The notes under the pieces are model-generated. The model made no database searches. It was not told where the DNA came from and saw only the letters and a program-made list of their open reading frames with translations. The translations under genes were made by a program, and so were the position numbers. DNA of 64,000 nt from Pisolithus tinctorius (lineage: Eukaryota; Basidiomycota; Agaricomycetes; Boletales; Pisolithaceae): NCBI GenBank assembly GCA_024663395.1, contig JANFAH010000020.1, positions 620,001 to 684,000 of the forward strand, given 5' to 3'. Below, piece by piece: positions 24,443 through 36,479 of the stretch (its first letter is position 1; each line of letters starts with the position of its first letter).

Positions 24443-25095
24443 TGTAGGAAAAGCCCAAGTAGCTGTATAATATGAGCTAGTTGGCTTAGATAACAACAAT
24501 AAAAATGAAGGGAATGAATAGCTTGTCCCAAGGGATCCTGTACTGCCAAGACTGGAAGGTGAGACCCAGCACTTTGTAGCAGTAGCAATTCATGATGTGC
24601 ATGGCATGGTCCACAGAATAGTACTGGCGATGTGAGTGGTGTGAGCGGTATACATAGTTCATGTGTGGCAGTATGTGAGACATGTGGTGTAGATGAAGTG
24701 AAAAGGAAACTTGCAGTGACCTTCTGAGTGCCAAAAGGTATCATTCTGTACCTAAGTACAGGGCTTTATAGTCTGGGCAAACCTGAAACCTAAGTAAGAC
24801 AAGGCACAGGTAAAAGAAAGCTGCATGACAGCATGTACAAACAAGACAGGCCAAACAGAGGCCGAGGGTATACTACTAACAAACAGGGAACAGAGACCAT
24901 GGTAACAGAGAGTCTGAGGGAAAAGAAGCGACCAGAGCACAGCAGCTGTGGGTATAGCATTGTGCAAGAGGGAGTGAGGGCGTGGGAAGGTAGTGTGTGA
25001 TCAACGGTGAATGTGAGAGGGGAGGGGACATAATGGTAGTCACAGAATGGTTAATGATAGGGGCTTATGCATCCAGGGAATGCAGATTCCCCACA
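24443..25095. repeat. solo LTR-like insertion inside LINE-1 RT
   Basis: A 653-bp block absent from LINE-2 at the same point. It begins TGTAGGAAAAG, ends TTCCCCACA, and has CTGG on both sides (24439-24442 and 25096-25099). The TG..CA ends and short duplication fit an LTR, possibly of Ty1/copia type given the TGT(A/G)GGAA start shared with the copia LTRs here. No coding sequence. Confidence 0.6.
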
Positions 25096-26979
25096 CTGGT
25101 CTGTGACTGTGTTTGAGAAAGCTCCTTCTATGTCTAGGAACAGTGTGGATACCACATGTTTTTGTCACCATGCATGTCATATGGTGGTTTTGAGTAGTAG
25201 CAATGAGTCTTCGGTCAAGTGGCCTGGTCTACCTCTGAAGTGTGTGGCTGGGAGTAGTTGGTGTTCTTCTAGGATATGGGTGGTGCATTCAGCTACTATA
25301 GCTGACAGGAGTTTTGCAGTGGTGTTGAGTAGTGCTATTGGGCAGTAAGCTTTTGGTGTCATGTAGTCTGGTTTGCCTGGCTTCCTGAGTATGACCATTG
25401 TTGATTCCCACCATGGTTTGTAGTAGGTTCAGAGTGTGTACATTGCATTAAAGAGGTGTAGCAAGTGATCCTGTAGCAACAGAGATTTTTGGAAGATGAT
25501 GTTAGCTACACCATCTGGGCCCAGTGCTTTGTAGGGGCTTAGGTTCTTGATGGTGCATGCGAGTTGGTCTTTTGTAATGGGAGTCCATCTCATTACCAGG
25601 TCTGGGTAGTCATAGTTTTGTGGGACTGTCGATTGTGCCAGGGGCGGCAGGAATAGGGCTTTTGCAAATAGCTGGCTCTTGTTTTTGTTGGAGCTGACCA
25701 TGTGTGTGTTTCCATGTTCATCTGTGGTCTTTAGTGTGGGTATTCATGATTTGCTGCTGTCACTGTATGGTTTGGATATGTATCCATTTGCTGTCCACAA
25801 CTCTTCACTTCCTGCTTCCTCAAGCCAATCTCTCCAGTGATTTCTTTTGGCATCCTTGATGGCTTTGTCATATTCCCTTGCTTTTTCCTTCTGTAACCTG
25901 TAGCTGTCATGATCATGTATGGCTCTGAATGTGAAGGAAGCTTTACTTAGCATCTTTAGTTCCTTGTGTAGTGTTGTTAGTTCTTTAGTCCACCATTGTT
26001 TAGTGTGTGGGTGGGGGCATGTACTTGGTACTTCTTTTTCCAGTGTTGTCTGTAGGGCTGCTTCAATGCCCTTTGCCTTTCTTTGGAACTCTTGCTCATT
26101 AGTTATTACTGTTGGTGGTCCGATTTTGGCTAGTTCCTTCTTCAGTGTGCTATTGAATTTTTTCCAGTCTACCTCTTGGTAGTTGAGCACAGGGATCAAC
26201 AGGGACAGTGTTAGTGACATGTTGATGCTCATCAGGATTGGGATGTGGTCAGTGTTGGGGCCTTGATCTTCTGGGCTTGTGCTGCAGCTGACAAGGCTTT
26301 CTAGGGCTAATTCCATGCAGAAGACATTGTCTGGTCATGTCCAGTTTCCAGAGGATGATGATTGTAGGGTGGGTATGCCCTTAGGCAGTGCTTGGATCAT
26401 AGTGTAGTCTGCAGTTAGCTCGAGTAGCTTCTGTGCCGAGGTGAGGGCCACAGTCATGAAGAGGTGATGGTTCCAGTCCTTGTCCCAGAGAGGGTGGTGC
26501 CTGTTGAAGTCTCCTAGCCATATCATTTGGTTGTCTTCTGTTGGCCAAATGTTCCTGATGTTGTCAGTGAGGAAGGAGCCCATCACTTCTATCATGTGAT
26601 TGTGTGTGCAGTTGTTGTATATGTTGAATAGGGTGTATATGCCCTTTGAGGTTCTAATGTGCATTATGACTACATCTGGGGAGGGGAAGTCAATCTGTTC
26701 CCAGGTGTTAGTGCTTATCATAGCATTAATTAGTGTTACTGCTCTTGGTCTGCTGTTCTGCATTAGTTTGGTTGACAGGTATACCACCTTCCAGTGGGTG
26801 TTGGCTTGTATGTTGCCAATTTGGTCTATTGGGGGTTCTTGTATTGTTATTATGTCCCAGTCTTTTGCTATCTCACTGTTGATTAATGAGTGTAGTGCGA
26901 TGTGGGATGTGTTGAGGTTCTGCTGCCAGATGCATAGTTTGGGTGTTGCATTGCTTTGTGTCATGCATTTAGTCATTGG

Positions 26980-28831
26980 TTATGGCTGTGGGGGGGGGGG
27001 TTGGGTTTTCTGGCTGTGGGTTTGTAGTCTGGGGTGGTAGGGGTTGAGTTTGGGGGGGAATCAGGGTGGGTGGGTTGTTGTGGTGTGTGAAGTAGCACAT
27101 GAGTGGGCTGCCTCTTCCTCCTCATAGTCTAGTTTGGCTGCATCTTGGTGGATTGGGACAGATAGTTGCTCCCTCCCCTAGCATCATTTGTCTGAATTGG
27201 TTTTGGTTTGCTTGTTGCGAGGTTTGTGGTCTTGTTGGTGCGATTGGGATTGTTGGGCATGGGGGTAGCTCGACATGGGTCCACTCCTCTGAGGTCAGGA
27301 AGTATGGCATCCTATTTTCTGGGGTGCAGTCATCCATTGTGTTGCATTTCCTTGCAAAGTCTGGGCAGCTTCTGTCAGTGCTGGTGTGGGTATTGTTTTG
27401 GCAGTTGACACAATATCTGGTAGATGAGTCACAATGTTGTGTTTGATGGGGTAGAGCACATATGCCGCAGGTGTCTGTAGTTTGCTTGCAGTCTCTTGCA
27501 AGGTGTCCAATGTGTTGGCACTTGAGGCATCTAATTGGTTCTTTCTTGTCCTTGTGGGGTCTCAGCCTGTCTAGCCCCCAGTAGAAGCTGTCTCTGAGGA
27601 GTTGATTGGCAGTCTCTGGGGAGGTGAGGGAGGTGAGCATGTGGGCCACTTGTTGGTTCAGAATGCATTTTGCTGGGTCTTTGATCCATCTGATTTGAGC
27701 AATTGAGCCATGTGGGATGTTATTTTCGCTTTCCATGTCATGAAGAGTATCTGGGTTTTCTGTGTCAGTCGAGATTGGGAGGAATGGTATTATGATGTTA
27801 TAGTGTCAATCTTTGATCACAGCCTCACCTCCTGGTGTTGCAAGGAATTTTTCTTTGTTGGAGGGTGACTTGATCCATTTGACTGCTTCATAGCTGCTGA
27901 GCTCAATGAGTATGCCATTGTTGCATAGCTGTGTGATTGATTTCAGTTGCATGTCCAGGCCATCTATTTATTCTACTGCTTCCAGTGCCTGTTTGATCAT
28001 GTCTACGACAGTTTCTCTCAATGAGGAACTGTTAAGTGCAGGGTGGTTGCTGTTGGGGTCAATCAGTAGTTGTCACTCCTTGATGGCAGCATGAGCCTTA
28101 GCATATTCTGGTGATAACCATTTGCCTAGGGGTATCTGGTTTGAGTTGGATGCTGTTGAATTTAAAGCATCTTTGTAGGGCATGGGATGGGTGGTGGGGG
28201 AGATCTGGTTAGTTAGCTGGTTTTTCATGTCTTCTAGTGTCAATTTGATCATGCCCATATCCATTATCAGTTCTTGTATCTTTTCTTCAAGTTGGTGTGG
28301 GTCTTGGTTGGCGGGTGGGGTTGTGATTGACTCTACATTCCTGGCAATGTTGTCATTAAGCAATTTTACATTTTTGTTGGTTTTTTCTAGGTTGGCAGCT
28401 GTGAGGATCTTAGCAATTTGGGGGGAGATGGTGGCTATGACTGAGGTTTCTATTTTGTCTGCTATGGATCTAGTGATGGCTTCAGCTATTTCTGACATGG
28501 TGAGTTCTCTGACCAGGTATGCTGTGGCATGGATGGCTGATCTAATTGTGTTATTTACTCCCTTAGATTGCGAGATGTAGAATAGTGTGTGTGATATATG
28601 TTCTGGTGTGGATAGTTCTCCTTGTACGGTGTACAATTGGTCCAAGAGGATCCTTGCTGTTTCTACATCTTTGATTTCAGCTTCTGGGTTGTTTATGATT
28701 TCTTCAAGGGTGAAGCTGCCACTTCTGGTGGATTTGCTTGCCTGGCCTGGTGCTGACAAGCAAGGTGCTGCCAGGGGTCCAGGCATGGTGTGGGAGTTAG
28801 ACCTCAAGGATGTACATCCTAGCAAGGTCAT
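26980..28831 (-). pseudogene. LINE-1 ORF1 (gag-like, CCHC)
   Basis: The start codon at 28831 opens 252 codons, and the same frame resumes to 27122. The N-terminal half is helical and low in motifs. The C-terminal half carries zinc knuckles CLKCQHIGHLARDC and CGICALPHQTQHC near 27500, matching ORF1 of LINE-2. It would coat element RNA. Stops between 28072 and 27737 and divergence near 27120 make it non-functional. Confidence 0.8.
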
Positions 28832-28893
28832 GTAGCAGGGGCTGGGGTTTGTTGGGGTTGTCAGTTGTGGTTTTGAGTGCCAGTGGCTTTAGT

Positions 28894-31211
28894 TCTAGGA
28901 AAACACTGTTTTTATGTCCAGATTTGCTTCTGCCTCAAGAACATCCAACTCCCATTGGGCAAGTTGGCCAGGGTTTAAAACAGCTGTCAACTGCTCATAT
29001 GCCTGATTCATTTCTTCTAGGCACTTGTGTGAGGTCTTGTATTTTTTCAACAGTGCAGGAACTGAGATGTACAGGGTAAATTAACTTATCTTTGAAGAAA
29101 AGGTCTCTCACCCATGTTGACAATTTTTTTCCAGTTAGAATCTCTCATATGGTCATCATACACTTCTTGTCTATGGGCCTGAGTCATAGACCTTGCAGTG
29201 GAAGAGATCTTATTGAATGGAGCCCACAATGTCTCCAGAATTTCACCATCCAGATGACCAGCACCCTTGATAAAGTTGAGGTTATATCTTGGAAAGCAAG
29301 AGAGTTTGTGGGCAGCAAGATGAAACTTCCCCACAGCAGGAATGATTTCCAGGGAGGGAGGGAGATGGAGAGAGCAGCTAGATTTTACCTGACTCTGGAA
29401 GTTAATACTCCACTGGCACCCAACATCATAAATGACAAGGGCCTTTGTGATGCTTTCTGAATGATGATCAAGAGCACTGCAGATGGAGTAATTGGCACAA
29501 AATGAGTTCCAAAGGCTTCCAGTACATCCATCAGGTCCACTCACTTTTCCCCTTTCTGAAAATCCACCACAGAATGGGGAACAAAGCAACCATGCCAAGC
29601 ACAGGCTGTGGCACCAATCCCAGTGGACCAGAGATTGGACTTGTTAATATTACCAGCATTGATTGCCCTGTGATTGCTGCAGGTGGATCTCTACCAGTAC
29701 AGTGGGTCATTTAAACTCCATGACCTTGGGACAACTCACCTCCTTGTTATCCAAAGACTGCTCAAGATGGGCCTGGTAGGGCTCTTAAGCAACCATGTAA
29801 CCAGTTCCATCTGATAATGACACATCCAACTCAGGCTTGTTCATTTTCATATGTTGAGCAATGAAGTTTCCAACCATGACATATTGCCTCATTATGGTAT
29901 CACTAAGGGGGGAGGGGGGAGTTAGAAATCAAAATCCTACAGATTATGACTCCATACCTGTCATAATGGGTTTTCCAATCTGGAGGTAAATTAATACCTG
30001 GTTGTGGGCAGGCAGGACAAAAGAGTGCAAGTTCTCCTTGTCTAGGATCTTGTTCTTTATCATGACCAAAGCCAAACCATTTCCTATGTTTCAAATCCCT
30101 CCACAGTCTGGAAACCCTCATCAGCTCTTGGTACCTGTCCTAATTGGAAATGAATGCATTAAAAGAACCCTCTAAGAGCAAATAGTGCATGGCACTCAAC
30201 TGGTATACAGTCAGGAAATGCATTGTTGGTGAACCTCTTCAGCTTCTGATAGAAACTCATAGCTGAAGTCTTGCACTCTAGGGCATCAATGAGAAAATGA
30301 TTAAGAACATCAAAGGTGAAAGCAGTTTTGGGCTTTGTTATACTGGCCAGAAAGAGTCTTTCCCTGAGTAAATCAAGGTGCCAGGCCATTGGATCTGACC
30401 CAGGGCAACTGCACCAAGAAATCTCATGAGTGAAAATTCCTTCTGTGTGCACTATGGTCATTTTTGATCTGAAGGATCTCCTGCTACCAGAGGTTAACAT
30501 CAAGGCTACAGGATATGACTGCCATTGACCTGTAATGGGGAGGCCCTTCCCCAGAAGTATAGCCCAACCCCTCTGAGTCTGGATCTTGATTCTGTCTGTT
30601 TTGAGGGCAAGGACAACCCCCATGGCCAATGTGATAAAGGAACCTAAGTTCCATCAAGAAGGTAGCCTGGTAATGAGTAGCATTCCATCTTTGTACCTTG
30701 TGGAATGGAAGATTTTGATGTACTTTCACAGCACAAGGACCACATCAGGCATGCACACCAATGCAGGACATGCATCTGATACTTCCTTCTGCCTGACAGC
30801 ACTGCTCACATATCCCCCTCTTAGCCAGCTGCTCTCCCTCCAGAATGACTTTGAGATATTCTGCTCTCCAAGGCAGCCATTCTCTGATGAAATCATTTTG
30901 ACTCTAGGGATAATTTAGCCAATGCAGTATCACGCAACACTTCCCACCTTGGTAACCCTCCTAGTATTTTGGGTGTCTTCCTCATCATTCCAGTCCAAGG
31001 TAAGCATGTCAAAGGAGTCTGGGACAACATGTTGGGAGCCTATTGTCCTGGGAGTCCTTGGAGTTGAAGGTTGACTCTGAGATGGGAGGTAGAGGTATCT
31101 GGCATCCACCTCCTTGTAGGTGTCCTTTCCTTTCTGAGTTTTAGTGACTTCAAATTTATACAAACCTCCTGCAGAGCTTTTGCCAAGGACTTTGGTTCTC
31201 CAATGATGCAT
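28894..31211 (-). pseudogene. KDZ transposase, N-terminal and core part
   Basis: The ATG at 31211 opens an N-terminal exon with a Pro/Ser/Thr-rich stretch. The Cys-cluster region follows (NLPFHKVQRWNATHYQ..LRFLYHIGHGGCPCP, about 30720-30600), then FTHEISWCSCPG and KTAFTFDVLNHFLIDALECK (30450-30250), WRDLKHRKWFGFGH (30100), and the core with IYDVGCQWSINF (29430), AVGKFHLAAHK, FIKGAGHLDGEILETLW (29260) and YDDHMRDSNWKK (29130). These are hallmark blocks of the KDZ DDE-type transposases that cut and paste their element in the nucleus. A few stops and frame slips exist. The gene continues at 21092 beyond LINE-1. It lies 145 bp downstream of the TET/JBP-like gene on the same strand. Confidence 0.88.
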
Positions 31212-31355
31212 GATTGAGCACAGGAAGAGTCAAAAGCAAGGTTTTCAGCTGTATTGAAAAATTTTCATCCCCAAAACAACACCACACAACTCCAGAACAA
31301 GGTTATCAGATGTATTTAAAATATTTGTACCCAAACATTGCCACTAAAATGTATG

Positions 31356-32749
31356 TTAAGTGTACCTCACAGCTAACCCAAGAATGTCCTTTTGGGTAGT
31401 CCATGCCAGCCTTGTGACCTTGAGTTGGTCATGTACTTTGTCCTTCATATAATGCACCAATGCAATTCTTTCTCCCTTCTCCCACTTCAGCACAGAATGT
31501 TGAAGGATTTTTCCTGATAGGAAAGTCATGGTGCCTGGGGAATAAGACAGCTTGGCCCCCAGATCAGGAATAAGGAATTTAGCATTGTGAGAACCCAGGC
31601 TCACTAATAAATCCAGAAGGGTTGGGGCTGATGTGACATCTCAGTGAGAGGGAGTTTCCTGATTGACAGTAATATGAATGTTGGTATAGACTGATGGCCA
31701 ATCCAGGGATATCTCATTCACCACCCTGCCAGCCTTGGCCAACATTGCTTGACCACCAGCCCTGGCCATATCTGGCAATGAGACCTTTGCCATATTGCTC
31801 CAGAAGTGTTCCACATAAGAAAGGTCAAGCAGCCATTTCCTATTGGCTTTCTGTTTGAGGGATGCACTTTGATAGAGTGTATCAACCAACCTCTGTAAAT
31901 TTGTCAGCCCTTACCATGGACATTTCAGCACCTGGACAAACCTCATGAGCCTGTTGGAATGTGGCAGGAGACATGGAAATCCTGCCATGTCCATGCATGA
32001 CTTGGTCAACAGGCTGATGCTTATGGCCATATTGTTTGTTAAGCTTGCTTGTGTCTTTTGGCTTGTTCTTGGGCTCAGTCTGAAGATTGTCTTTTATGGA
32101 AAGGAGAAGGGAATTGAGAAGTTCCTATGATATAAAAGCTGTAGTGAAGGGTTGTCAGAGAATGAAAACACTAACTATCCTTGCATCTGGGACAATACCA
32201 GGCAGATACCATACTATCACCCTGCCATGCACATCCAGAACTGTGGCAGGAGCATTGATATACCCAATTTTTGGGTTTTCACAATGGATGGTCCTGTCCT
32301 TGGCATGCACCAATGGTTCAGAAAACCTGTCTGCATCCTGATCCAACACATCTATTAAGGGTCAGACTTGGATCACTTGCAATTGTTGTGGAACATCACC
32401 TACAGGGATTGAGGATGGCATGTGTAATGACTGTGGATGCCAGCCTAACTTCCAAAGATGTAATAGCATCTGAAGTTAGACCAGATTCCCCTTGCAATGT
32501 TGCCCTGACTTGGGTTAACTCAGCCAAGGATTGAAGTCTATTATCCAACTAAATACATAGCAATTGTAGCATCACTACTTATGGCTTACCTTGGCTTCCT
32601 GAGCTGGTGATTTAAGAAAATAGAGCTGGAAGAGATCATAGGGACTGTCCCAAAGGCAGCCTTCAGCCTTCCAACCACCATTGTATGCAGGGAATCATCC
32701 ATGATGATGTGGGGGGTGTTGGAAAGGTCAAAGGCAATTTTTTCAACCA
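31356..32749 (-). pseudogene. TET/JBP-like 2-oxoglutarate/Fe(II) dioxygenase, broken in the HxD motif
   Basis: Minus-strand exons upstream of the KDZ gene. 5' parts: an ATG at 32749 with MVEKIAFDLSNTPHIIMDD, a coiled-coil-like exon near 32500, and the block INAPATVLDVHGRVIVWYLPG (32270-32200). The catalytic region follows an intron at about 31922-31901: LDWPSVYTNIHITVNQETPS then H-stop-D (31646-31638), then FLIPDLGAKLSYSPGTM, LSGKILQHSVLKW and ERIALVHYMKDKVH (31570-31430). The layout fits the fungal TET/JBP family: HxD metal ligands, a distal His (31499-31497) and a 2-oxoglutarate-binding Arg. Family members oxidise 5-methylcytosine in DNA. The middle codon of HxD is TGA (31641-31643), a one-base C-to-T change from CGA, so the copy is inactive as read. 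Confidence 0.72.
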
Positions 32750-35019
32750 TGAGAAAAATAGTTAAAAATTGCTCAGTACATAAGTCAGATCCAGAATACA
32801 GAAACCCAACTTAGTCTACTAGATACACTATGTTTCTTGAAACATCTAGTCATGTAAGCAGGGGTCTGGAGTGGGTGCAATCAAACTCAGCACCAGTTGA
32901 ACTCCAAGTCAATCCAGTCAGCAATCTCTTGAGCATCAAGGGAAACCATGGAACACCAATACTAATCTAGCAACATCCAACAGCTAGGAACACATCCAGT
33001 CAGCATTTGAAGGGAAGATGCTGGGTTTCTGGTAATGCAATTGGCAAGCTCTTGAGCATGAAAGGGACACCTTGCTTAACAAGATCAGCCATGGAACACC
33101 AGTGCTAATCTAGCACCATCCACCATCTAGGCAGACTGACATGAAACAATACACCAAGTCTTTTGCTAAGGTTAGGGTTAGAAGCAGACTTGCATGAAAA
33201 AATAACCAAGTCTTATGCTAGGGTTAGGGTTAGCACATGCTTCATTCAAAAGAAGAGGCATAGATTCCCACACAGCATTCAAATACAATCAAAACAGTGA
33301 CATTCACAAGTCCATACATAAATTCAACTACAGTTACAATTTCAACTACAAAAGCATAAGGGTTTCATAAGAAACCAAGGCTTGCCTGCATTCCAGTGGG
33401 GGCCCTCCTCCAGAAGTACAGTTGGGCCAATAAAAAACATCCTCAATTCAACCAAGGTCCCAAAATGCACACAACAGATATTAACAAAGATCCTAAATGG
33501 ACATTAGCATCAACACAACTGTGCTAGGATTGCATACCTGAGGTGCACTATCACCAAAAGATGAAGATGATCAACTCTACAAGGTCTATGTCAGTTCAAC
33601 ATAGATTCTACATAAGTTGAATACTCACTACACCAAAGCCTCTGACCAACTAGCCACTACCAATATATACAAGCACATACCACACATAGAAAAAATGTCA
33701 TAGGATGACCCACACAGGTGGGTACAGACCAAATAAAATGTCATTAGCTGACCTACAATGTAGGCACAGGCTAGCCCCCAGATCCCAAATCAGCTGGCCT
33801 ACAAGAAATAGGCACAGACTATTCCACCAGACCCAACATATTACCCCCTAACTGAAAATTGCACTGGCCAAGCACAATATAAGGTGGAGGGTAGCCCCTC
33901 CCTACATCCTGTAGCTGCAGACTACAGTCAATAGGGAGGCACCAAGGATGCTACAAGGTAACAGTAATCAAGTAGTGTGAAAATTTTGAGATCAGAGGAG
34001 CCACTTACCTTACAACAGCTGAGATGACAGGCTGAGATAAAAATGAAGATGATGTAGTGCACAAAATGGGAGAGAGAGAGGGAGAAAGGGAGAAGGAGAG
34101 GCAGGGAGAGGCAGGATGACAGGGGGGAAGCATCACATCACAGGGAAACACAGTAAGGGAAAATGCATCCCAACAACTGGGGGGGATTTATATACTTGAT
34201 TCTTATGTGCCATTGTTTGGCAACTAGTGAGGTTGCTGTCAAAGTTTGGCTGCTATGCATGTCATGTTCTTGGCCTCAGTGTGTGTTCAGTTGCTGTGAG
34301 TGCCAGCAACTTCCTCTGAGTCAATACTGCTCATTGTACTATACATAATGAATAGCAATGTCATGTGACTCCACTGTCACCAGATTCAGCTTCTATATAC
34401 TAAATTTTTGTTTGACATTCTCATAATTGCAGTGCCAAGCCAAGCAAGCACTCACTAGTGCCATTGGTTGAGCAGTAGTGGTGGCTTACTCTTGGGACTT
34501 CATAGCAAATGTATTGTAGTAGTACTACTGGATCATTTACTACATGTAGCCAATTATTGAAACCAGAAATCAGCCCAGCACTGACTGACCACTCCATAAA
34601 TAGTACTACATAATGTCCCAGAGACACATCTGAAGTACAGGTAAACAGGTGTGATAATTGTGACAGCCATGATGTTGTTTATGTCACAATTAAGGTTGTG
34701 TCAAGATTATCATGGATCCCACTACATGACAGTGTGTCCAAAATTGAGATCAGTGCATCTGAGTATCTGGATTGACATGGTCTCTTGCTCCTCTACTTCC
34801 TGCCATGCAGTGTCTCCCTCACCAACCATCATTGCACTATCCCACTCCCTGGCCCCACTGTGCCTCAGCAAAATTTTAGGTTTGTTGTCATCCTCTACAT
34901 CACATGGTCTGGATCATGCTCACATAAAGCACTAGCATGACATTGCAAAATGATCTCTCCCTCAAGATTGTCATATGTTGCTCTCTCACTCAGGACTTCC
35001 CACACCTCTCCCTCTCTAA
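32750..35019. other. AT-rich spacer with short telomere-like words and a purine tract
   Basis: No coding region supported. Two short (TTAGGG)2-like words occur at about 33170-33182 and 33219-33233, and a GA-rich tract at 34070-34110. Sequence is CpG-free and contains several words typical of diverged introns. Short plus-strand open stretches near 34651-34935 lack protein-like features. Confidence 0.5.
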
Positions 35020-36230
35020 ACACAAAATAGGTATGTTGTCCAGCATGCAGTGTCCCTGTACCACTCACAGAACACCCCCTCTCACTGTGTCTCATGCAGA
35101 AACAAGGTTTGTTGTCCCAGCTTTCAGTGTCCCTTTACAACTTACAGAACACCCCCTCACCTTCAAAAAAACACAGAAGGTATGTTGTCCAGCATGGAGC
35201 ATCCCTGTACCACTTACAGAACACCCCCTTGCCTTGTCTTATCCACAAAACAGGTTTGTTGTCCCAGTTCCTGGCATCCCTCTACCACTCACAAAACCCC
35301 CCCTCACTGTGTCTCTTCCAAAATAAAGGTATGTCGTCCCAGTTCCCAGCATCCTTGTACCACTCACAAAACACCCCTTCTTGCCATGTCTCATGCAGAA
35401 ATAAGGTATATAGTCCCAGCTTGTGGCATCCCTTTATGACTTACAGAACACCCCCTTGCCTTCAAAAAACAAAGAAGGTATGTTGTCCAGTGTGCAGTGT
35501 CCTTGTACCACTCACAGAATACCCCCTTGCCTCATCTCATCCACAAAACAGGTTTGTTGTCCCAGTTCCTGGCATCCCTCTACCACTCACAAAACACCCC
35601 CTCACCATGTCTCTTCCAAAATAAAGGTATGTCATCCCAGTTCCTGGCATCCTTGTACCACTCACAAAACACCCCCCCTCTCACCATGTCTCATGCAGAA
35701 AAAAGGTTTGTCATCCCAGCTTGCAGCATCCCTTTACAACTTACAGAACACTCCCTCACCATGTCTCATCACAAAAAAGGTTTGTCATCCCAGTTCCCAG
35801 CATCCCCTGTACCACTCACAAAACACCCCCTCTTGCCATGTCTCATGCTTGTGGCATCCCTTTATGACTTACAGAACACCCCCCCTCTTGCCATGTCTCA
35901 TGCAGAAAAAATGTTTGTAGTCCCAGCTTGTGGTGTCTCTTTACAACTTACAGAACACCTCACCATGTCTCATCACAACAAAGGTTTGTCATCCAAGCTC
36001 ACAGCATCCCTGTACCACTCACAGAACACCCCCTCACCTTGTCTCTTGCCAAAAAAGGTTTGTCATCTCAGCTTGTGGCATCCCTGTACCACTTACAGAA
36101 CACCCCCTTGCTGTGTCTCATCCTACAAAAGGTATGTCATCCCAGTTCCTGGTGTCCCTGTACCACTCGCAAAATACACTAGTAGGCTATCAATTCATAT
36201 CTCCCTCCATCCAATAAGGTATGTTGTTGG
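35020..36230. repeat. minisatellite, ~74-75-bp unit, about 16 copies
   Basis: The core GT(A/T)TGT(C/T)(A/G)TCCCAG recurs at about 35031, 35107, 35180, 35254, 35329, 35406, 35478, 35552, 35627, 35706, 35780, 35912, 35984, 36058 and 36132, with a last degenerate copy at 36219. Each unit continues with a CATCCCTGTACCACTCACAGAACACCCCCT-like segment and ends with TGTCTCATGCAGAAA or a CTTCCAAAATAAAG variant. All three plus-strand frames are open for more than 100 codons because the unit lacks stops. A protein product is not supported. Confidence 0.9.
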
Positions 36231-36479
36231 ACTTCTACTTCATGGTGTCCAGATGATACTCACACATCCCCCACTCTGGGCTGCTTATCCAGTGCCCAGT
36301 GTTGTGTGTAGTTGCATAAATCAGATCACATTGGCTGGTCTTTTCCATAAATATGTAGATATCTATCCCTGCTCCATCATAAATGTACCAAACTAAATGC
36401 ATTTATTCCTGGATGCCATCAGGCCAGGTCTGCAAACTCTTTGTCCTCAACAATCATACCAGACTGTTAAGTCCAATCA

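Larger units (their letters stand above)
21749..26976 (-). pseudogene. LINE-1 ORF2 (endonuclease-RT-RNase H), interrupted
   Basis: It starts at 26976 with the endonuclease (WQQNLNTSHIALHS, ITIQEPPIDQ, LGDFNRHHPLWD). A reverse transcriptase follows, with LALIDDTAL-type sequence (LAFIDDTALIAIGKTF near 24210) and an RNase H domain (MIFTDSSCMEDGIG near 23320, RWITGHMEIEGNELAYREA near 22970). The C-terminal zinc motif CTQCKGNYPENVHHYLFQC lies near 21850. Two solo LTRs (22162-22896, 24443-25095) and several stops interrupt it. Confidence 0.85.
21093..28893 (-). mobile_element. LINE-1, Tad/I-like non-LTR retrotransposon inserted in KDZ gene
   Basis: A minus-strand LINE of about 7.8 kb including two later LTR insertions. 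The poly(A) tail appears as a T-run just right of 21093. Imperfect 13-bp duplications flank it: TCTAGGGAATCAC (21080-21092) and TCTAGGAAAACAC (28894-28906). The 5' end seems slightly truncated compared with LINE-2. ORF1 and ORF2 are both recognisable but broken. Confidence 0.85.

Noticed and set aside
33170..33233. Interstitial telomere repeat
   Set aside because: Only two words of about two TTAGGG units each, too short to indicate a telomere fusion.
35020..36230. CRISPR-like array
   Set aside because: Units are contiguous tandem repeats without unique spacers, and the window is eukaryotic.
35094..36396. Long plus-strand ORFs of 130-300 codons as genes
   Set aside because: They are frames through a 74-75-bp minisatellite with no stops in its unit; all three frames are equally open.
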